The notes: generated from the letters alone by a model not told the origin. A stretch of DNA of 64,000 bases from Lysinibacillus sphaericus (GCF_001629735.1 NZ_CP015224.1:2356001-2420000); one strand, 5' to 3'. Positions 43,634-53,727 are shown, counted from the first letter of the stretch. A program made the numbers and translations.

Positions 43634-44266
43634 TCACCTCTTCAAACATAGTAATAAACCGTCACCTACTGGTAAAAAAGCACTGGTATAATCCGGGTGC
43701 TGCATTATCCATTCTGTGAAGTTTTTTAAATTGCGGATCATTGTACGTTTACGACGTGGAACATCCTTCAAATCTAAATCTGACAAGCCATGCATATACA
43801 TATTGTCGATATACAAGACTCCACCTGATTTCACGAGGGGAGCGTACTTTTCAAAGAAGCGCTGATATTGTCCCTTTGCGGCATCGATAAATACTGCATC
43901 AAACTCTGTGTCAATGGCCTTATCGTCTACCTCTAAAGCGTCGCCTTCAATGACCTTAATTCGATTAGATACGGTTGACCGTTCAATATAGGCCTTTGCT
44001 TTTGTCACACGCTCTATATCGCGTTCAATCGTAACGATCTGGACATTTGGTAAAGCTTCTGCCATCCGAATAGCAGAATATCCAATTGCCGTGCCAATTT
44101 CTAAAATTTTTTGCGGATTTTGAATGCGCAACAATTGATTTAATGCATCAATACCTGCAAGCTGCATAATCGGTACATGATTCTCCTCCGCATAGGCTTC
44201 CATTTCTAAAAGCAATTCATTACGTGGCTGTATAAATGATTGTATATATGCATCTGATAATTCCAT
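43634..44266 (-). CDS. trmR: tRNA 5-hydroxyuridine methyltransferase TrmR
   Basis: 210 residues of the O-methyltransferase 3 fold: ILEIGTAIGYSAIRMAEALP (motif I), VQIVTIERD, FDAVFIDAAKGQYQRFFEKY and DNMYMHG (metal and SAM ligands). In Bacillus subtilis YrrM/TrmR methylates ho5U34 to mo5U34. The ATG at 44266 has GAGGGTGGA upstream; the frame extends to 44323 without a site. It heads the trmR-trhP1-trhP2 modification cassette. Confidence 0.93.
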   Translation of the reverse strand: MELSDAYIQSFIQPRNELLLEMEAYAEENHVPIMQLAGIDALNQLLRIQNPQKILEIGTAIGYSAIRMAEALPNVQIVTIERDIERVTKAKAYIERSTVSNRIKVIEGDALEVDDKAIDTEFDAVFIDAAKGQYQRFFEKYAPLVKSGGVLYIDNMYMHGLSDLDLKDVPRRKRTMIRNLKNFTEWIMQHPDYTSAFLPVGDGLLLCLKR

Positions 44267-44550
44267 TGTTCCACCCTCAATTAAATGGCAACGTGCATGT
44301 AGACGTTGTCCGTACTTCATCATTTATCAACAAAAAGAAAAAGACCAAACGTGATGTCTTGGTACTTTGCCATACAAAAATGAGCAATTGTTTTTTACAT
44401 GCTCAAAACAATTGCCACCACGCATATTTGTCCCGAATAACGGATTGATCAAAAATCACACTTTATAATAGCATGAAAATAGAAGGAAAGCTATTTTTCT
44501 TTCCTTCTACTTTCTATGTTTGTTCTATGCAATTTTCTCTTCACATACGT
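44267..44550. other. Stretch between mltG and trmR
   Basis: It holds a palindrome at 44479-44508 (TAGAAGGAAAG / CTTTCCTTCTA), probably the mltG terminator, and near 44389-44414 the pair GCAATTGTTTT / AAAACAATTGC. No gene is seen. Confidence 0.55.
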
Positions 44551-45678
44551 CTATTCTTCTTTTTGTAAATATTTCGCTATTTTCTGTAAATGTTCATCAT
44601 ATGTTTTCGAGAAGTGGTTGACACCCTCTTTATCTGCTAAGAAATAGAAATAATCTGTTTGACTAGGGTTCAATGTCGCCTCAATAGAAGTCTTTCCAGC
44701 ACCTGCAATTGGGCCTGGTGGTAAACCTTTATTTTTGTAAGTATTATAGGCATTATCTACTTCTAAGTCTTCATACAGCACACGATCTTTATGATCGCCA
44801 AGTGCATATAAAACAGTTGGGTCTGTTTGTAGTGGCATCCCTTCATCAATACGATTATAGAAGACACTTGCTATTGTTTCTCGATCTGTTTGAGCCGTAG
44901 CTTCTTCTTCTAATAATGAGGCAAATGTTAACAGCTGGTGAACGGACATTTGTTTTTCCACTAAAACATCACTATAATTTTTCACCACTTTGTTCATAGC
45001 CGCGATCATCTCTTCAACAATTGCTTCTAGAGATGGCTTTTCCTCATAGTACGAGTAAGTAGCTGGATATAAATAGCCTTCTAAATCATAGCGAATATTT
45101 TCAGCTAACACTGCATCTGTTACTAGTTCAGGATAGTTAGCCATCATTTGTTGAACAAATGTGTCACTCGTTACTAAATCCATAAATTCTTTTTGTGAAT
45201 ATGGCGTTTTCTTTTCAATCACTTTCCCAATTTGCTCAATGGTTAAGCCTTCGGGGATCGTCATCGTAAAGACAGGTTTTCGGTATACCTTCCCTGTTTT
45301 TAAGCTTTCGATGAGTTCATCAAATGTCATTGCTTGCGTTAAATCGTAATTACCTGCTTGGAATTGAGATTCGTTTTTAAATTTTGCATAGTATTTAAAA
45401 ACACGCGCATCTTTAATAACACCTTTTTTCTCTAATAATGTTGAAATTGAACTCAAGCTAGAGCCGATTGGTACTTCTACTGCAATTGTTTTTGTCGCAT
45501 CAGGATCCAATGGTTTTAAAGCACCTTTAACATAATTGTACCCAAATAAACCGACAATCCCTATTACGAGGACAAAAACAATTGCCACAATAGCAACGAT
45601 TTTTCTCACGATTTTTACCTCTGATTTTTTTTCCTGCATTTTTGAAAACATTTCTTGTTTTTTAGTACCGTTATTCAC
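44551..45678 (-). CDS. mltG: Endolytic murein transglycosylase MltG
   Basis: 375 residues. A cytoplasmic basic N-terminus and one membrane helix (about 25-47) precede a LysM-like subdomain and the YceG catalytic domain (ASLLEEEATAQTDRETIASV with the catalytic Glu, LPLQTDPTVLYAL-type block, GLPPGPIAGAGKTSIEATLNP). It cleaves nascent peptidoglycan and limits strand length. The start is GTG at 45678 with GGGGGG upstream. Confidence 0.93.
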   Translation of the reverse strand: MNNGTKKQEMFSKMQEKKSEVKIVRKIVAIVAIVFVLVIGIVGLFGYNYVKGALKPLDPDATKTIAVEVPIGSSLSSISTLLEKKGVIKDARVFKYYAKFKNESQFQAGNYDLTQAMTFDELIESLKTGKVYRKPVFTMTIPEGLTIEQIGKVIEKKTPYSQKEFMDLVTSDTFVQQMMANYPELVTDAVLAENIRYDLEGYLYPATYSYYEEKPSLEAIVEEMIAAMNKVVKNYSDVLVEKQMSVHQLLTFASLLEEEATAQTDRETIASVFYNRIDEGMPLQTDPTVLYALGDHKDRVLYEDLEVDNAYNTYKNKGLPPGPIAGAGKTSIEATLNPSQTDYFYFLADKEGVNHFSKTYDEHLQKIAKYLQKEE

Positions 45679-45769
45679 GGGTTTCCCCCCTATCACTATC
45701 CAATATCATACTAGAAATCAACTATCACGACAAACAGAAATCGACAATTCAGGAGAATTTGCATATATA

Positions 45770-45806
45770 AAAAATCAACCAGCTATTTTTGCTGGCTGAT
45801 TGGCTC
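45770..45806 (-). terminator. Hairpin upstream of mltG
   Basis: On the minus strand AATCAGCCAGC pairs with GCTGGTTGATT, followed by TTTTT. It lies between the DUF1292 gene and mltG and would limit read-through into mltG. Confidence 0.75.
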
Positions 45807-45942
45807 GCTAAAAATCTTTACGCTTCAGTATCTTCCTATCGTTTGTTTCTAATTCGCTAGTATCTTATAGGCTTTTGGATCGCATAAATATAAACATTTT
45901 GCAATAATAACAGACTGTAATAGTTCCTTCTCTATCTAAAAC

Positions 45943-45979
45943 AAAAAAACTCCGAGTGGCCCCTAACCACTCAGAGTTC
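45943..45979 (-). terminator. Terminator of the tandem DUF1292 gene
   Basis: On the minus strand AACTCTGAGTGG pairs with CCACTCGGAGTT, followed by seven T; it begins right at the stop codon. Confidence 0.9.
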
Positions 45980-46507
45980 TTACAGTTCGTTTAATATATC
46001 TTCAACGTACACCCATTCCTCATCTGTTTCAATGGGTAATAATTCTTCGATAGAACCGTCATTGCCAGCCAGGTATTGAGATGCGAAAATTTCACGTTCA
46101 TCCATTGGTTCATCTGTCGCAGGCACATATAATACATACGATTTACCAAATTGCTCAGATGTAAAAGTATGAATCACCTCACAAACTTGATCCGTTCCAT
46201 CTTCATTTATCACGGTAATAAGCTGTGGTTCTTCTTCAAATTCATCTAGGAGTGTTAATACCACCTCATTAATCATTTCCCATTCTGCATCCGTTTTAAC
46301 AGGCTGGAGATTTGTCATCTCGCCATTGTTATCGTCATAATCGAAAGTCATGGCTGAAAGATCACCTGGAATTTCTTCACCATTAGCATCTAGCATGGAG
46401 AATAGCACATAGGATTTATCCGCTGCATCAAATGTAAAGACTACATGACAATGTTGTTCCTTCCCATTTTCATCGATCATCATAAATTCTTGCGTTTCCT
46501 CATTCAT
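45980..46507 (-). CDS. Protein with two tandem DUF1292 domains
   Basis: 175 residues, ATG after AAGGAG. It contains two copies of the acidic DUF1292 (YrzB-like) module: residues about 5-85 (FMMIDENGKEQHCHVVFTF ... KSYVLFSMLDANG) and 90-172 (ITVINEDGTDQVCEVIHTF ... KSYVLYVPATDEP), each ending in an ETDEEW/KTDAEW helix. A single-module paralogue lies just upstream. The role is unknown. The double module is an expansion relative to Bacillus yrzB. Confidence 0.85.
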   Translation of the reverse strand: MNEETQEFMMIDENGKEQHCHVVFTFDAADKSYVLFSMLDANGEEIPGDLSAMTFDYDDNNGEMTNLQPVKTDAEWEMINEVVLTLLDEFEEEPQLITVINEDGTDQVCEVIHTFTSEQFGKSYVLYVPATDEPMDEREIFASQYLAGNDGSIEELLPIETDEEWVYVEDILNEL

Positions 46508-46612
46508 TCGAATTGCTCCTTCTGACAGTTTTTTGTTATTTACCAAAAAGTTCCTTTAACCACTGTATAATCATTTTTCTAGAAATTTGTTGCCTCTATA
46601 AATACTTTCAAT

Positions 46613-46651
46613 AAAAAAGGAACAAGGACTGCAAGCTGCGATCCTTGTTCC
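46613..46651 (-). terminator. Terminator between the two DUF1292 genes
   Basis: On the minus strand GGAACAAGGAT pairs with GTCCTTGTTCC, followed by TTTTTT. Confidence 0.88.
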
Positions 46652-46669
46652 AAGCTTTAAGAAAGAAGA

Positions 46670-46978
46670 TTAGTCTTCGTATTCATCTTCTAAAGCGTTT
46701 AATACGTCTTCTACCATATCCCATTCTGCTTCAGTTTCGATAGGTGTTAGTTCCCCATCTTCACCGTTATCAGATGGTACGAATGAAGAAACGAAAATTT
46801 CAACTGAGCCATCTTCATCTTCTTCTGCGCCTACCATTGAGTAAAATACGTATGATTTTCCAAACTCTGGAGATTCATGTACGTGAATCACTTCACAAAG
46901 CTGTTCATTTCCGTTTTCATCAATCACTGTAATGTGTTGAACGTGTAATTCTTCTTCATGGTTATGCTCGTTTGCCAT
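46670..46978 (-). CDS. yrzB: DUF1292 domain protein YrzB
   Basis: 102 residues: [58 protein letters not shown]. It is in the Bacillus yrzB position, directly after ruvX (yrrK) and ireB (yrzL). Function unknown; strongly acidic and soluble. Confidence 0.9.
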   Translation of the reverse strand: MANEHNHEEELHVQHITVIDENGNEQLCEVIHVHESPEFGKSYVFYSMVGAEEDEDGSVEIFVSSFVPSDNGEDGELTPIETEAEWDMVEDVLNALEDEYED

Positions 46979-46996
46979 GTATAGTCACCTCATCAA

Positions 46997-47413
46997 TTAA
47001 TTTTTGCTATCCAAATAGCCTTGTAAAATCATCACAGCCGCCATTTTATCAATGACTTGCTTGCGCTTTTTGCGACTCACATCTGCTTCGATTAGCATAC
47101 GTTCTGCTGCCATCGTTGTTAAACGTTCATCCCATAATGTAACCGGTAGTGAGAACGTTTCTTCCAATAACTTTTTATAGTTTTCAGAAGCCTCTCCACG
47201 CGGTCCAACCGTATTATTCATGTTTTTCGGAAATCCTACAACAAATTGTGTTATTGCATATTCCTTTACTAGCTCAGCGATACGGTCAATGCCGAACTCG
47301 CCGTTAGCCTCATCAATTTTTACGGTTTCAATACCTTGGGCAGTCCAACCGAGTGCATCACTGACAGCCACTCCAACGGTTTTCGACCCAACGTCTAATC
47401 CCATAATTCTCAT
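46997..47413 (-). CDS. ruvX: Putative Holliday junction resolvase RuvX (YqgF family)
   Basis: 138 residues with the RNase H-like acidic set: [41 protein letters not shown] and [14 protein letters not shown]. It is implicated in 16S rRNA 5' processing and junction resolution. It lies 2 bases after ireB. Confidence 0.94.
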   Translation of the reverse strand: MRIMGLDVGSKTVGVAVSDALGWTAQGIETVKIDEANGEFGIDRIAELVKEYAITQFVVGFPKNMNNTVGPRGEASENYKKLLEETFSLPVTLWDERLTTMAAERMLIEADVSRKKRKQVIDKMAAVMILQGYLDSKN

Positions 47414-47415
47414 TT

Positions 47416-47682
47416 CTAGTCCTCGTTATTCTTTTTGATATAAAATTTAACAAGCTCTTCTAGAATTTCGTCACGCTCAAGCTTGCGAATTAAATTACGA
47501 GCATCCTGATGGCGAGGAATATACGCCGGATCACCAGAAAGTAAGTAACCAACAATCTGATTGATAGGGTTATATCCCTTTTCCTCTAACGAAGAATGAA
47601 CTTTCAACATTACCTGCTTGACTTCCTGTTCCATTGATTCTTCTGGAAAATTAAATTTCATCGTTTGATCAAATGAACTCAT
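47416..47682 (-). CDS. ireB: IreB family regulatory phosphoprotein (YrzL)
   Basis: 88 residues: [60 protein letters not shown]. In Enterococcus IreB is phosphorylated by the kinase IreK. The ATG at 47682 follows GAGGTG; the frame extends 18 codons further without a site. Confidence 0.94.
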   Translation of the reverse strand: MSSFDQTMKFNFPEESMEQEVKQVMLKVHSSLEEKGYNPINQIVGYLLSGDPAYIPRHQDARNLIRKLERDEILEELVKFYIKKNNED

Positions 47683-47770
47683 GACCAGCACCTCGCTTTC
47701 AGAAATAAGGAGATGTGCGAACAAGCTCATCTCCAATTTCTCTTTATTATAACATGTTTTGGTGAATTAA

Positions 47771-50431
47771 TTAAATGGATTTAACATAATCATACACAGA
47801 AAGTAGTGCTTCATCAAGTTTTGAAGCATCCTTTGCTCCTGCCATTGCCATATCTGGGCGACCGCCACCTTTACCACCACAAGCTTCTGCCACCATTTTC
47901 ACGATATTTCCAGCATGGTAATTGCCACCAACTAATTCTTTTGATACCCCTGCACATAGCATCACTTTATCACCATCCACGGCTCCTAGGACGATGACAG
48001 CCTTTGGCATTTTTGCCTTTAAATCATCCATCATCTGACGCAGTTGGTTATTGTCTTTTGCTTCTACTTTTGTAGAAAGAACTGTGACATCTCCAATTGT
48101 TTGTGCTGCATCTACAATTGCCCCAGCTTGAGCATTGGCAATTTTTTGAGATAATGCTTCATTGTCACGTTGTAATTCTTTGTAGTCACCCTGTAATGCT
48201 TGTACTTTTGTTACGATATCTTTAGGATTTGCTTTTAACAATGCTGCTGCATCATTTAAAAGTGCTTCTTCTTCTTTTACGACTTCATAAGCCACTTTAC
48301 CTGTAACAGCTTCAATACGACGAGTACCCGCACCAATTCCGCCTTCTGAAACAATTTTAAAGAAACCTATTTCAGAAGAGCGTTTTACATGGATACCACC
48401 ACATAGCTCGATGGAATAGTCTCCGATTGAAACAACACGGACAACGTCGCCATATTTTTCGCCGAATAATGCCATAGCACCCTTTGCTTTCGCTTGATCG
48501 ATGGCCATTTCTTCAATAACGACCTCTATATCATCCCACACTTTTTCATTTACAATACGTTCAATTTGCTGTAATTCCTCTTTAGTCACTTGACCAAAGT
48601 GAGAGAAGTCAAAGCGTAAACGATCAGGACCTACATATGATCCTGCTTGGTTGACATGATCACCTAATACATCTTTTAACGCACGCTGCATAATATGTGT
48701 CGCTGTATGGTTTTTAATAATTAGATTGCGATCATCACGATGAACGATTGCTTGGACAGCATCTTCCACATGCATTTCACCAGATTCAACAATTACTGTG
48801 TGGAGCGGTTGACCATTTGGTGCTTTTTGAACATCCTTTACCACAGCAGTGAAGCTATCATTAGAAATGATACCGCTATCGGCAATTTGACCACCCATTT
48901 CAGCATAGAATGGTGTTTTAGCTAAAATAACTAAAGCTTCTTGGCCTTCAGATGCTACTTTTTCTACTTGACCATTCACAATCATTGCAGCAATTTCAGT
49001 ATTGGCTACTAATGTATCAAAGCCAACAAATTCGCTGGCAACTGTTAAGTTTGCTAATACTTCATTTTGTACTTGCATAGAGTCAACATCTTGACGAGCC
49101 GCACGCGCACGTTCACGTTGTTCCTCCATTGCTGTTTCGAAGCCTTCATGATCGACTTTCATTCCTACTTCTTCTGCATATTCTTCCGTTAACTCGATTG
49201 GGAAACCGTAAGTATCATATAAACGGAAAGCATCTGCTCCTGGGATAAAATCATGACCAGCGGCTTTTTGTGATTCTGCCACTTCATTAAAGATTGCAAG
49301 ACCACCATCTAATGTTTCATGGAAACGAATTTCTTCATTCTTAATCACGCGTTGGATAAATTCACATTTTTCCGTTACCTCTGGATAGAAGTCTTCCATA
49401 ATTTTACCCACTGTTGGGACCAGTTCAAACATAAATGGTTTCTCAATGCCAATTTGTTTTGCATAACGTACAGCACGACGAAGTAAGCGACGTAATACAT
49501 AGCCACGCCCTTCGTTTGAAGGAAGTGCGCCGTCACCAATAGCAAACGCTACAGTACGAATGTGGTCTGCAATAACTTTAAATGGCGTATTAATATCTTC
49601 TTCTGAGCCAAAAATTTCATTTAAATCCACTTCACTTGGTCGTTTGTATTTACGGTTGGCAAATTCCTCAATTTTTTCAATGATAGGCATAAATAAATCC
49701 GTATCAAAATTTGTTGGTACATTTTGAACAACTGAGACAATACGCTCCAGCCCCATACCAGTATCAATATTTTGCTTTGGTAGCGGTGTATACGTCCCAT
49801 CAGGATTATGGTTGAATTGAGAGAACACTAGGTTCCAAATTTCTAAATAACGCTCATTTTCCCCACCTGGGTACATTTCTGGGTCATTTTCGTCTGAGCC
49901 GTATTCTACGCCCCGGTCATAGAAAATCTCTGAGTTTGGACCAGATGGACCTTCACCAATATCCCAAAAGTTCCCTTCTAAACGAATTAAACGTTCTTCA
50001 GGAATACCAATTTCTTGATGCCAAACATCATATGCTTCCTGATCTTCAGGATGGATTGTGATTGATAGTAATTCAGGATCAAAGCCCATCCACTTTTTAT
50101 CCGTTAAAAATTCCCAAGCATAGTGAATAGCTTCTTTTTTAAAGTAATCACCAATAGAGAAGTTCCCTAACATTTCAAAAAAAGTATGGTGACGCGCTGT
50201 TTTCCCTACGTTTTCAATATCGTTGGTACGAATTGATTTTTGTGCATTTGTAATTCGAGGGTTGTCAGGAATAACACGACCGTCAAAATACGGTTTAAGT
50301 GTAGCAACACCTGAATTAATCCAAAGTAGGGATGGATCATTGATTGGCACTAGAGGTGCAGAAGGTTCATGGTGATGCCCCTTTTCTTTAAAAAATTCCA
50401 AATACATTTGACGAATATCTACTGCTTTCAT
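47771..50431 (-). CDS. alaS: Alanine-tRNA ligase
   Basis: 886 residues. A class II catalytic core ([43 protein letters not shown]), the editing domain with [11 protein letters not shown] and CGGIHVKR (zinc ligands) and the C-terminal DHHA1 domain ([20 protein letters not shown]). The ATG at 50431 follows AGGAGG; the ORF extension upstream to 50494 is not translated. It is controlled by the T-box just upstream. Confidence 0.97.
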   Translation of the reverse strand: MKAVDIRQMYLEFFKEKGHHHEPSAPLVPINDPSLLWINSGVATLKPYFDGRVIPDNPRITNAQKSIRTNDIENVGKTARHHTFFEMLGNFSIGDYFKKEAIHYAWEFLTDKKWMGFDPELLSITIHPEDQEAYDVWHQEIGIPEERLIRLEGNFWDIGEGPSGPNSEIFYDRGVEYGSDENDPEMYPGGENERYLEIWNLVFSQFNHNPDGTYTPLPKQNIDTGMGLERIVSVVQNVPTNFDTDLFMPIIEKIEEFANRKYKRPSEVDLNEIFGSEEDINTPFKVIADHIRTVAFAIGDGALPSNEGRGYVLRRLLRRAVRYAKQIGIEKPFMFELVPTVGKIMEDFYPEVTEKCEFIQRVIKNEEIRFHETLDGGLAIFNEVAESQKAAGHDFIPGADAFRLYDTYGFPIELTEEYAEEVGMKVDHEGFETAMEEQRERARAARQDVDSMQVQNEVLANLTVASEFVGFDTLVANTEIAAMIVNGQVEKVASEGQEALVILAKTPFYAEMGGQIADSGIISNDSFTAVVKDVQKAPNGQPLHTVIVESGEMHVEDAVQAIVHRDDRNLIIKNHTATHIMQRALKDVLGDHVNQAGSYVGPDRLRFDFSHFGQVTKEELQQIERIVNEKVWDDIEVVIEEMAIDQAKAKGAMALFGEKYGDVVRVVSIGDYSIELCGGIHVKRSSEIGFFKIVSEGGIGAGTRRIEAVTGKVAYEVVKEEEALLNDAAALLKANPKDIVTKVQALQGDYKELQRDNEALSQKIANAQAGAIVDAAQTIGDVTVLSTKVEAKDNNQLRQMMDDLKAKMPKAVIVLGAVDGDKVMLCAGVSKELVGGNYHAGNIVKMVAEACGGKGGGRPDMAMAGAKDASKLDEALLSVYDYVKSI

Positions 50432-50559
50432 TGGATAAATTCCTCCTAGTTTATATTGTAAAATCACGATATGAATCAAACCTTGACGACCCATCTATTC
50501 CCTGCCAGCAACATTTGGCATCAACCACTATAAATGGGTTTCTTTTACTAAATGAAAAT

Positions 50560-50592
50560 AAAAAAGCCCTCATCCCAAAAAGGGACGAGGAC
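50560..50592 (-). terminator. T-box attenuator terminator of alaS
   Basis: On the minus strand AGTCCTCGTCCCT pairs with GGGATGAGGGCTT, followed by TTTTT. It can be disrupted by the antiterminator involving the T-box sequence. Confidence 0.9.
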
Positions 50593-50800
50593 TTATCAGC
50601 TGTCTCGCGGTACCACCCTAGTTGTAAGTAAAAGCTCTTACTTACCTCTTTAGCACTTGTAACGTCAGTGAACGGCAGGGATTAACTGCACTCCGGAGTA
50701 GCTTTCGGCATTTGCACTGTGAGGATTTTTCCAGCCTAGAAATCCCTTTCTACTACACGTGCAATTACGTACTTTTTCCATCATCGTGTTTACTTTTTCT
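50560..50800 (-). promoter_or_regulatory. T-box riboswitch (Ala)
   Basis: The invariant T-box AGGGTGGTACCGCG is present at 50619-50606 on the minus strand, before the terminator. Stem I can be traced: GTG-TAGTAGAA-AGGGAT on the 5' side faces ATCCCT-GCCGTT-CAC on the 3' side, which places GCC (an Ala codon, 50676-50674) in the specifier loop. Uncharged tRNA-Ala should stabilise antitermination and switch on alaS. Confidence 0.93.
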
Positions 50801-50861
50801 AACGAAAATTATAAGAAAAATATATTCACCTGTCAATTAGCACTCGTATGACTAATTATAA

Positions 50862-51827
50862 CTAGGCAATCATTTTTCTGAAGTATGCCCACATTCCCCA
50901 TGTAAATAACACTAAAAAGGCACTGAGTGCAATTGTTGTAATAGGTGAATCCTGATAAGGTAAAGGTACATTCATGCCAAAGAAGCTAGTAATAACAGTT
51001 AACGGTAGCATAATTGTGGAAATAACGGTTAACAGGTTCAGCTTTTCAATAGACTTGCCGCTAATAATGGAGTAATACGTATCTAGCGTGCTGTTGACTA
51101 AATCTCTATACGTTTCAGTGGAGTCGACAATCCGTTCAAGATGATCATTTAAATCCTTATAGAAGGGGATATTTTCCTCTTGTACATCAAATTTCCATTG
51201 ACCATTAATGGTAGAAAAAATTCTTCGCTGTGGCATGATGGCCTGACGAATTAAAATAATTGTTCGTTTTAATGAAAGGAATTCCTCTGTTACTACTTTC
51301 GGTTGATAATCATAAACCTCTTGTTCTAGCTCATCAATCCGTGCTCGAATTCGTTCTAATACAGGGAAATACTCATCTGTTATTCCATCAATGATGGTAT
51401 GCAATAAAAAGTCAGTGCCTTTTTCCAAATATTTAGGACTATTTAAACAAACTTTTTCTATCTGGCCTAGCCATTGTAATTTTTGTTTATGGACTGTAAC
51501 AATATAATTTGGTCCCATAAAAATATTCAACTCGACCGTTGAAATTTCATTGTTACTTTTTTCATTATAGATAGGTGCATGGAAAACGAAAAATTTATAA
51601 TCCCCATAACTATCCATTTTTGGGCGTGAGCCTTCATGTAAGCAATCTTCCACTGCTAGTGGATGAAAACCAAATACATCTGCTATATTATTTAATTCAT
51701 TATGACTATACGCATATAAATCTACCCATAGTAAATCCTCGCTATGAATGGGAAGTCGTAAATCATTCATATTGAAATCGTGTTGAACTGTTTTGCTATT
51801 GTGATTGAAATAGTGAATTTTAATCAT
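50862..51827 (-). CDS. corA: Magnesium transporter CorA
   Basis: 321 residues: a cytoplasmic funnel domain (LLWVDLYAYSHNEL, FGFHPLAVEDCLHEGSRPKMDSY, YKFFVFHAP), a long stalk helix, and two C-terminal membrane helices with the signature FFGMN between them. It imports magnesium or cobalt. The ATG has GAGGTGA upstream. An M-box and a 32-codon ORF precede it. Confidence 0.95.
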   Translation of the reverse strand: MIKIHYFNHNSKTVQHDFNMNDLRLPIHSEDLLWVDLYAYSHNELNNIADVFGFHPLAVEDCLHEGSRPKMDSYGDYKFFVFHAPIYNEKSNNEISTVELNIFMGPNYIVTVHKQKLQWLGQIEKVCLNSPKYLEKGTDFLLHTIIDGITDEYFPVLERIRARIDELEQEVYDYQPKVVTEEFLSLKRTIILIRQAIMPQRRIFSTINGQWKFDVQEENIPFYKDLNDHLERIVDSTETYRDLVNSTLDTYYSIISGKSIEKLNLLTVISTIMLPLTVITSFFGMNVPLPYQDSPITTIALSAFLVLFTWGMWAYFRKMIA

Positions 51828-51875
51828 GTTACTTCACCTCGTGTTTTATTATAAAAAGTAACAAAAGGTCATTGT

Positions 51876-51974
51876 TTAAAACCTTCTGTCCGTGCCGGCG
51901 ATAAGAAACGACGGCTGTCTCCATAAATGCTGACTACCTACCTCATGCTTACTCGGTTCAGGACTACTATCCAT
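51876..51974 (-). CDS. 32-codon ORF between the M-box and corA
   Basis: A strong site (GGAAGGTGATGAG) precedes the ATG at 51974. The frame encodes a short polar, slightly basic peptide (MDSSPEPSKHEVGSQHLWRQ...) and stops 48 bases before corA. No hydrophobic helix is present. It lies after the riboswitch terminator, so it is transcribed only when the M-box allows read-through, together with corA. It may be a leader peptide or a small partner of CorA. I recognise no family. Confidence 0.55.
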   Translation of the reverse strand: MDSSPEPSKHEVGSQHLWRQPSFLIAGTDRRF

Positions 51975-51998
51975 TTCTCATCACCTTCCTTTCATAAC

Positions 51999-52030
51999 AA
52001 AAACACGCCTTCTACGAATGAAGGCGTGTT
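51999..52030 (-). terminator. M-box expression-platform terminator
   Basis: On the minus strand AACACGCCTT pairs with AAGGCGTGTT, followed by TTTGTT; located between the aptamer and the small ORF. Confidence 0.88.
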
Positions 52031-52059
52031 GAATACACATATCAAAAAATAGCAAAAAA

Positions 52060-52235
52060 ACTTTGCCTATTTGTAACCTTCAAACGTTGAGTTTTAGCAC
52101 TATGCGGCATAGGAAATTATCCAGCTACGTTAAAAAACACCTTATTTCGATGATTTCTGTTGACCCATTGGCGTCTCTCGACATTTTTGGGTAGTAGCGT
52201 ATCTCCACATAGGAGCCTCACCTAACGAAGGGAGT
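52060..52235 (-). promoter_or_regulatory. M-box (ykoK) magnesium riboswitch
   Basis: Read on the minus strand, the conserved M-box blocks occur in order: CGTTAGGTGAGGCTCCTA, GGAGATACGCTACTACCC, AAAAATGTCGAGAGACGCC, AATGGGTCAACAGAAATCAT, AAGGTG...GTAGCTGG, and ATGCCGCATAGTGCTAAA. High magnesium should favour the terminator and shut off the 32-codon ORF and corA. Confidence 0.93.
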
Positions 52236-52293
52236 CTTATTTTTTTATTCCTGTACATAATAACGGATAGTTTCACAACTGTCAAACTTTTAA

Positions 52294-53727
52294 TCAATCA
52301 TTTTTCAAAAAGTCTTCTACTCTTTGTACTAAATGATCGCGCTTATACGATTGATAGAGTAGGCTTGACAGACGAACAGGATCGCCAAAGAAAAATCGTT
52401 CATACAGCGTTTGCCTTGTGCCAAAACTGCTCATCGTTAAATCCCAAGCTAAACGGAACTTTTTCACTCGTTCCTCCCCTTTATCTTGAAATGATTGCAG
52501 ATAATGATCAAGATCTCCATCATCTGTTGCAAAAGCTTTTGCACTCGGGATGGACATTAATCCACTTGCTCCAAGTAGCTGGATGATATCTGTAAAGGTA
52601 GGATATACTTTCGGGAAAACATGAATAGCAACCTGTAATGTATATAGGTCTGGTCTTATAAAGCCAAAGGAATCCCTTTGTGCCTCAATTTCTGATTTTA
52701 ATTGCAGTGCTTTCATCGTTTCTAATGCTACGATGACATCTACCACTTTTTGATGGACATGCTGATAATCCCCGATATTTATGGTATCTACAATCGTTTG
52801 TACAACCCCTAGGATGAACTCGGTCTTAGCAATTTGACGTGACAGCACATGATGCAATGTATACGCTTGGAAGCCACTAACATTCATAAATTGATTGGCT
52901 ACTTCAACATTTTCATAATAAAATACACGCTCCCACGGAACCACTACATCATCAAAAACAACAATCGCATCCATTTCTTCAAAGCGTGCACTTAAAGGAT
53001 GATCAAACCTAGAATCTCCTCCGACAAAAGATTGCCGACATAAAAACTTTAAGCCCTTTGTGTTACTCGGTATAGAAAAGCCAAAACCTTTTCCTTCATC
53101 AAAGCCATTTGTGGATAGAACAAGAAGTTCATCCGTTATTCCTCCCTGAGTGGCTAGTAACCTAGCTCCTTTAATGACTAAGCCTTCGCCCGTTTTTGCA
53201 ACAATTTTGGCAGCTATTGTTACTTCTTCATCCTCATAGTAATAACGTTTACGGTTTACTTGCGGCTCTATAAACGTATGTGTCATGGAAATATCATTCT
53301 CACGGGCATATTCATAAAACTTCTGCAAATGGTCTGGAAAACAATTTGGCTTATCTTTCAAAAAGTTCGATGCTGATGCCAAAGCCATCAATGTCGTATT
53401 CATGTAGTCAGGACTTCTTCCCATCAAACCGTTTGTTTGTAAAGCCCATTCTCTTGCGGCCATACGTCTTTTTACGAGATCCTCGGGACTCAATACTTGA
53501 AGGAAAGACATGCCGACTCTCTGTTTGCTAGTTGGCGATTCATATGTCATTTTTTCAAGGTATGATTCTTGATGCTGTAAATCAAAAAGCTTTGCCTGAC
53601 TTTGCATGATTCCCTTAAAGGCAGGATGTTCTGACACCTTGCCCGTCACCACTTCCCCATCAATTGAAATATACGTGTTTAAAGCATCGATACGTTCAAT
53701 ATACTGCTGTCCTGTCATTATTGGCAT
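52294..53727 (-). CDS. 4-hydroxyphenylacetate 3-monooxygenase-type flavin-dependent oxygenase (HpaB family)
   Basis: 477 residues of the HpaB/PvcC fold (acyl-CoA-dehydrogenase-like): MTGQQYIERIDALNTYI, GRSPDYMNTTLMAL, FIEPQVNRKRYY, KGARLLATQGGITDELLV, DAIVVFDDVVVPWERVFYY and a helical C-terminus. HpaB enzymes hydroxylate phenols using FADH2 from a separate reductase; no hpaC-like gene is nearby. The ATG at 53727 follows AGGAGTGA. The natural substrate cannot be read from the sequence. Monocistronic. Confidence 0.88.
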   Translation of the reverse strand: MPIMTGQQYIERIDALNTYISIDGEVVTGKVSEHPAFKGIMQSQAKLFDLQHQESYLEKMTYESPTSKQRVGMSFLQVLSPEDLVKRRMAAREWALQTNGLMGRSPDYMNTTLMALASASNFLKDKPNCFPDHLQKFYEYARENDISMTHTFIEPQVNRKRYYYEDEEVTIAAKIVAKTGEGLVIKGARLLATQGGITDELLVLSTNGFDEGKGFGFSIPSNTKGLKFLCRQSFVGGDSRFDHPLSARFEEMDAIVVFDDVVVPWERVFYYENVEVANQFMNVSGFQAYTLHHVLSRQIAKTEFILGVVQTIVDTINIGDYQHVHQKVVDVIVALETMKALQLKSEIEAQRDSFGFIRPDLYTLQVAIHVFPKVYPTFTDIIQLLGASGLMSIPSAKAFATDDGDLDHYLQSFQDKGEERVKKFRLAWDLTMSSFGTRQTLYERFFFGDPVRLSSLLYQSYKRDHLVQRVEDFLKND

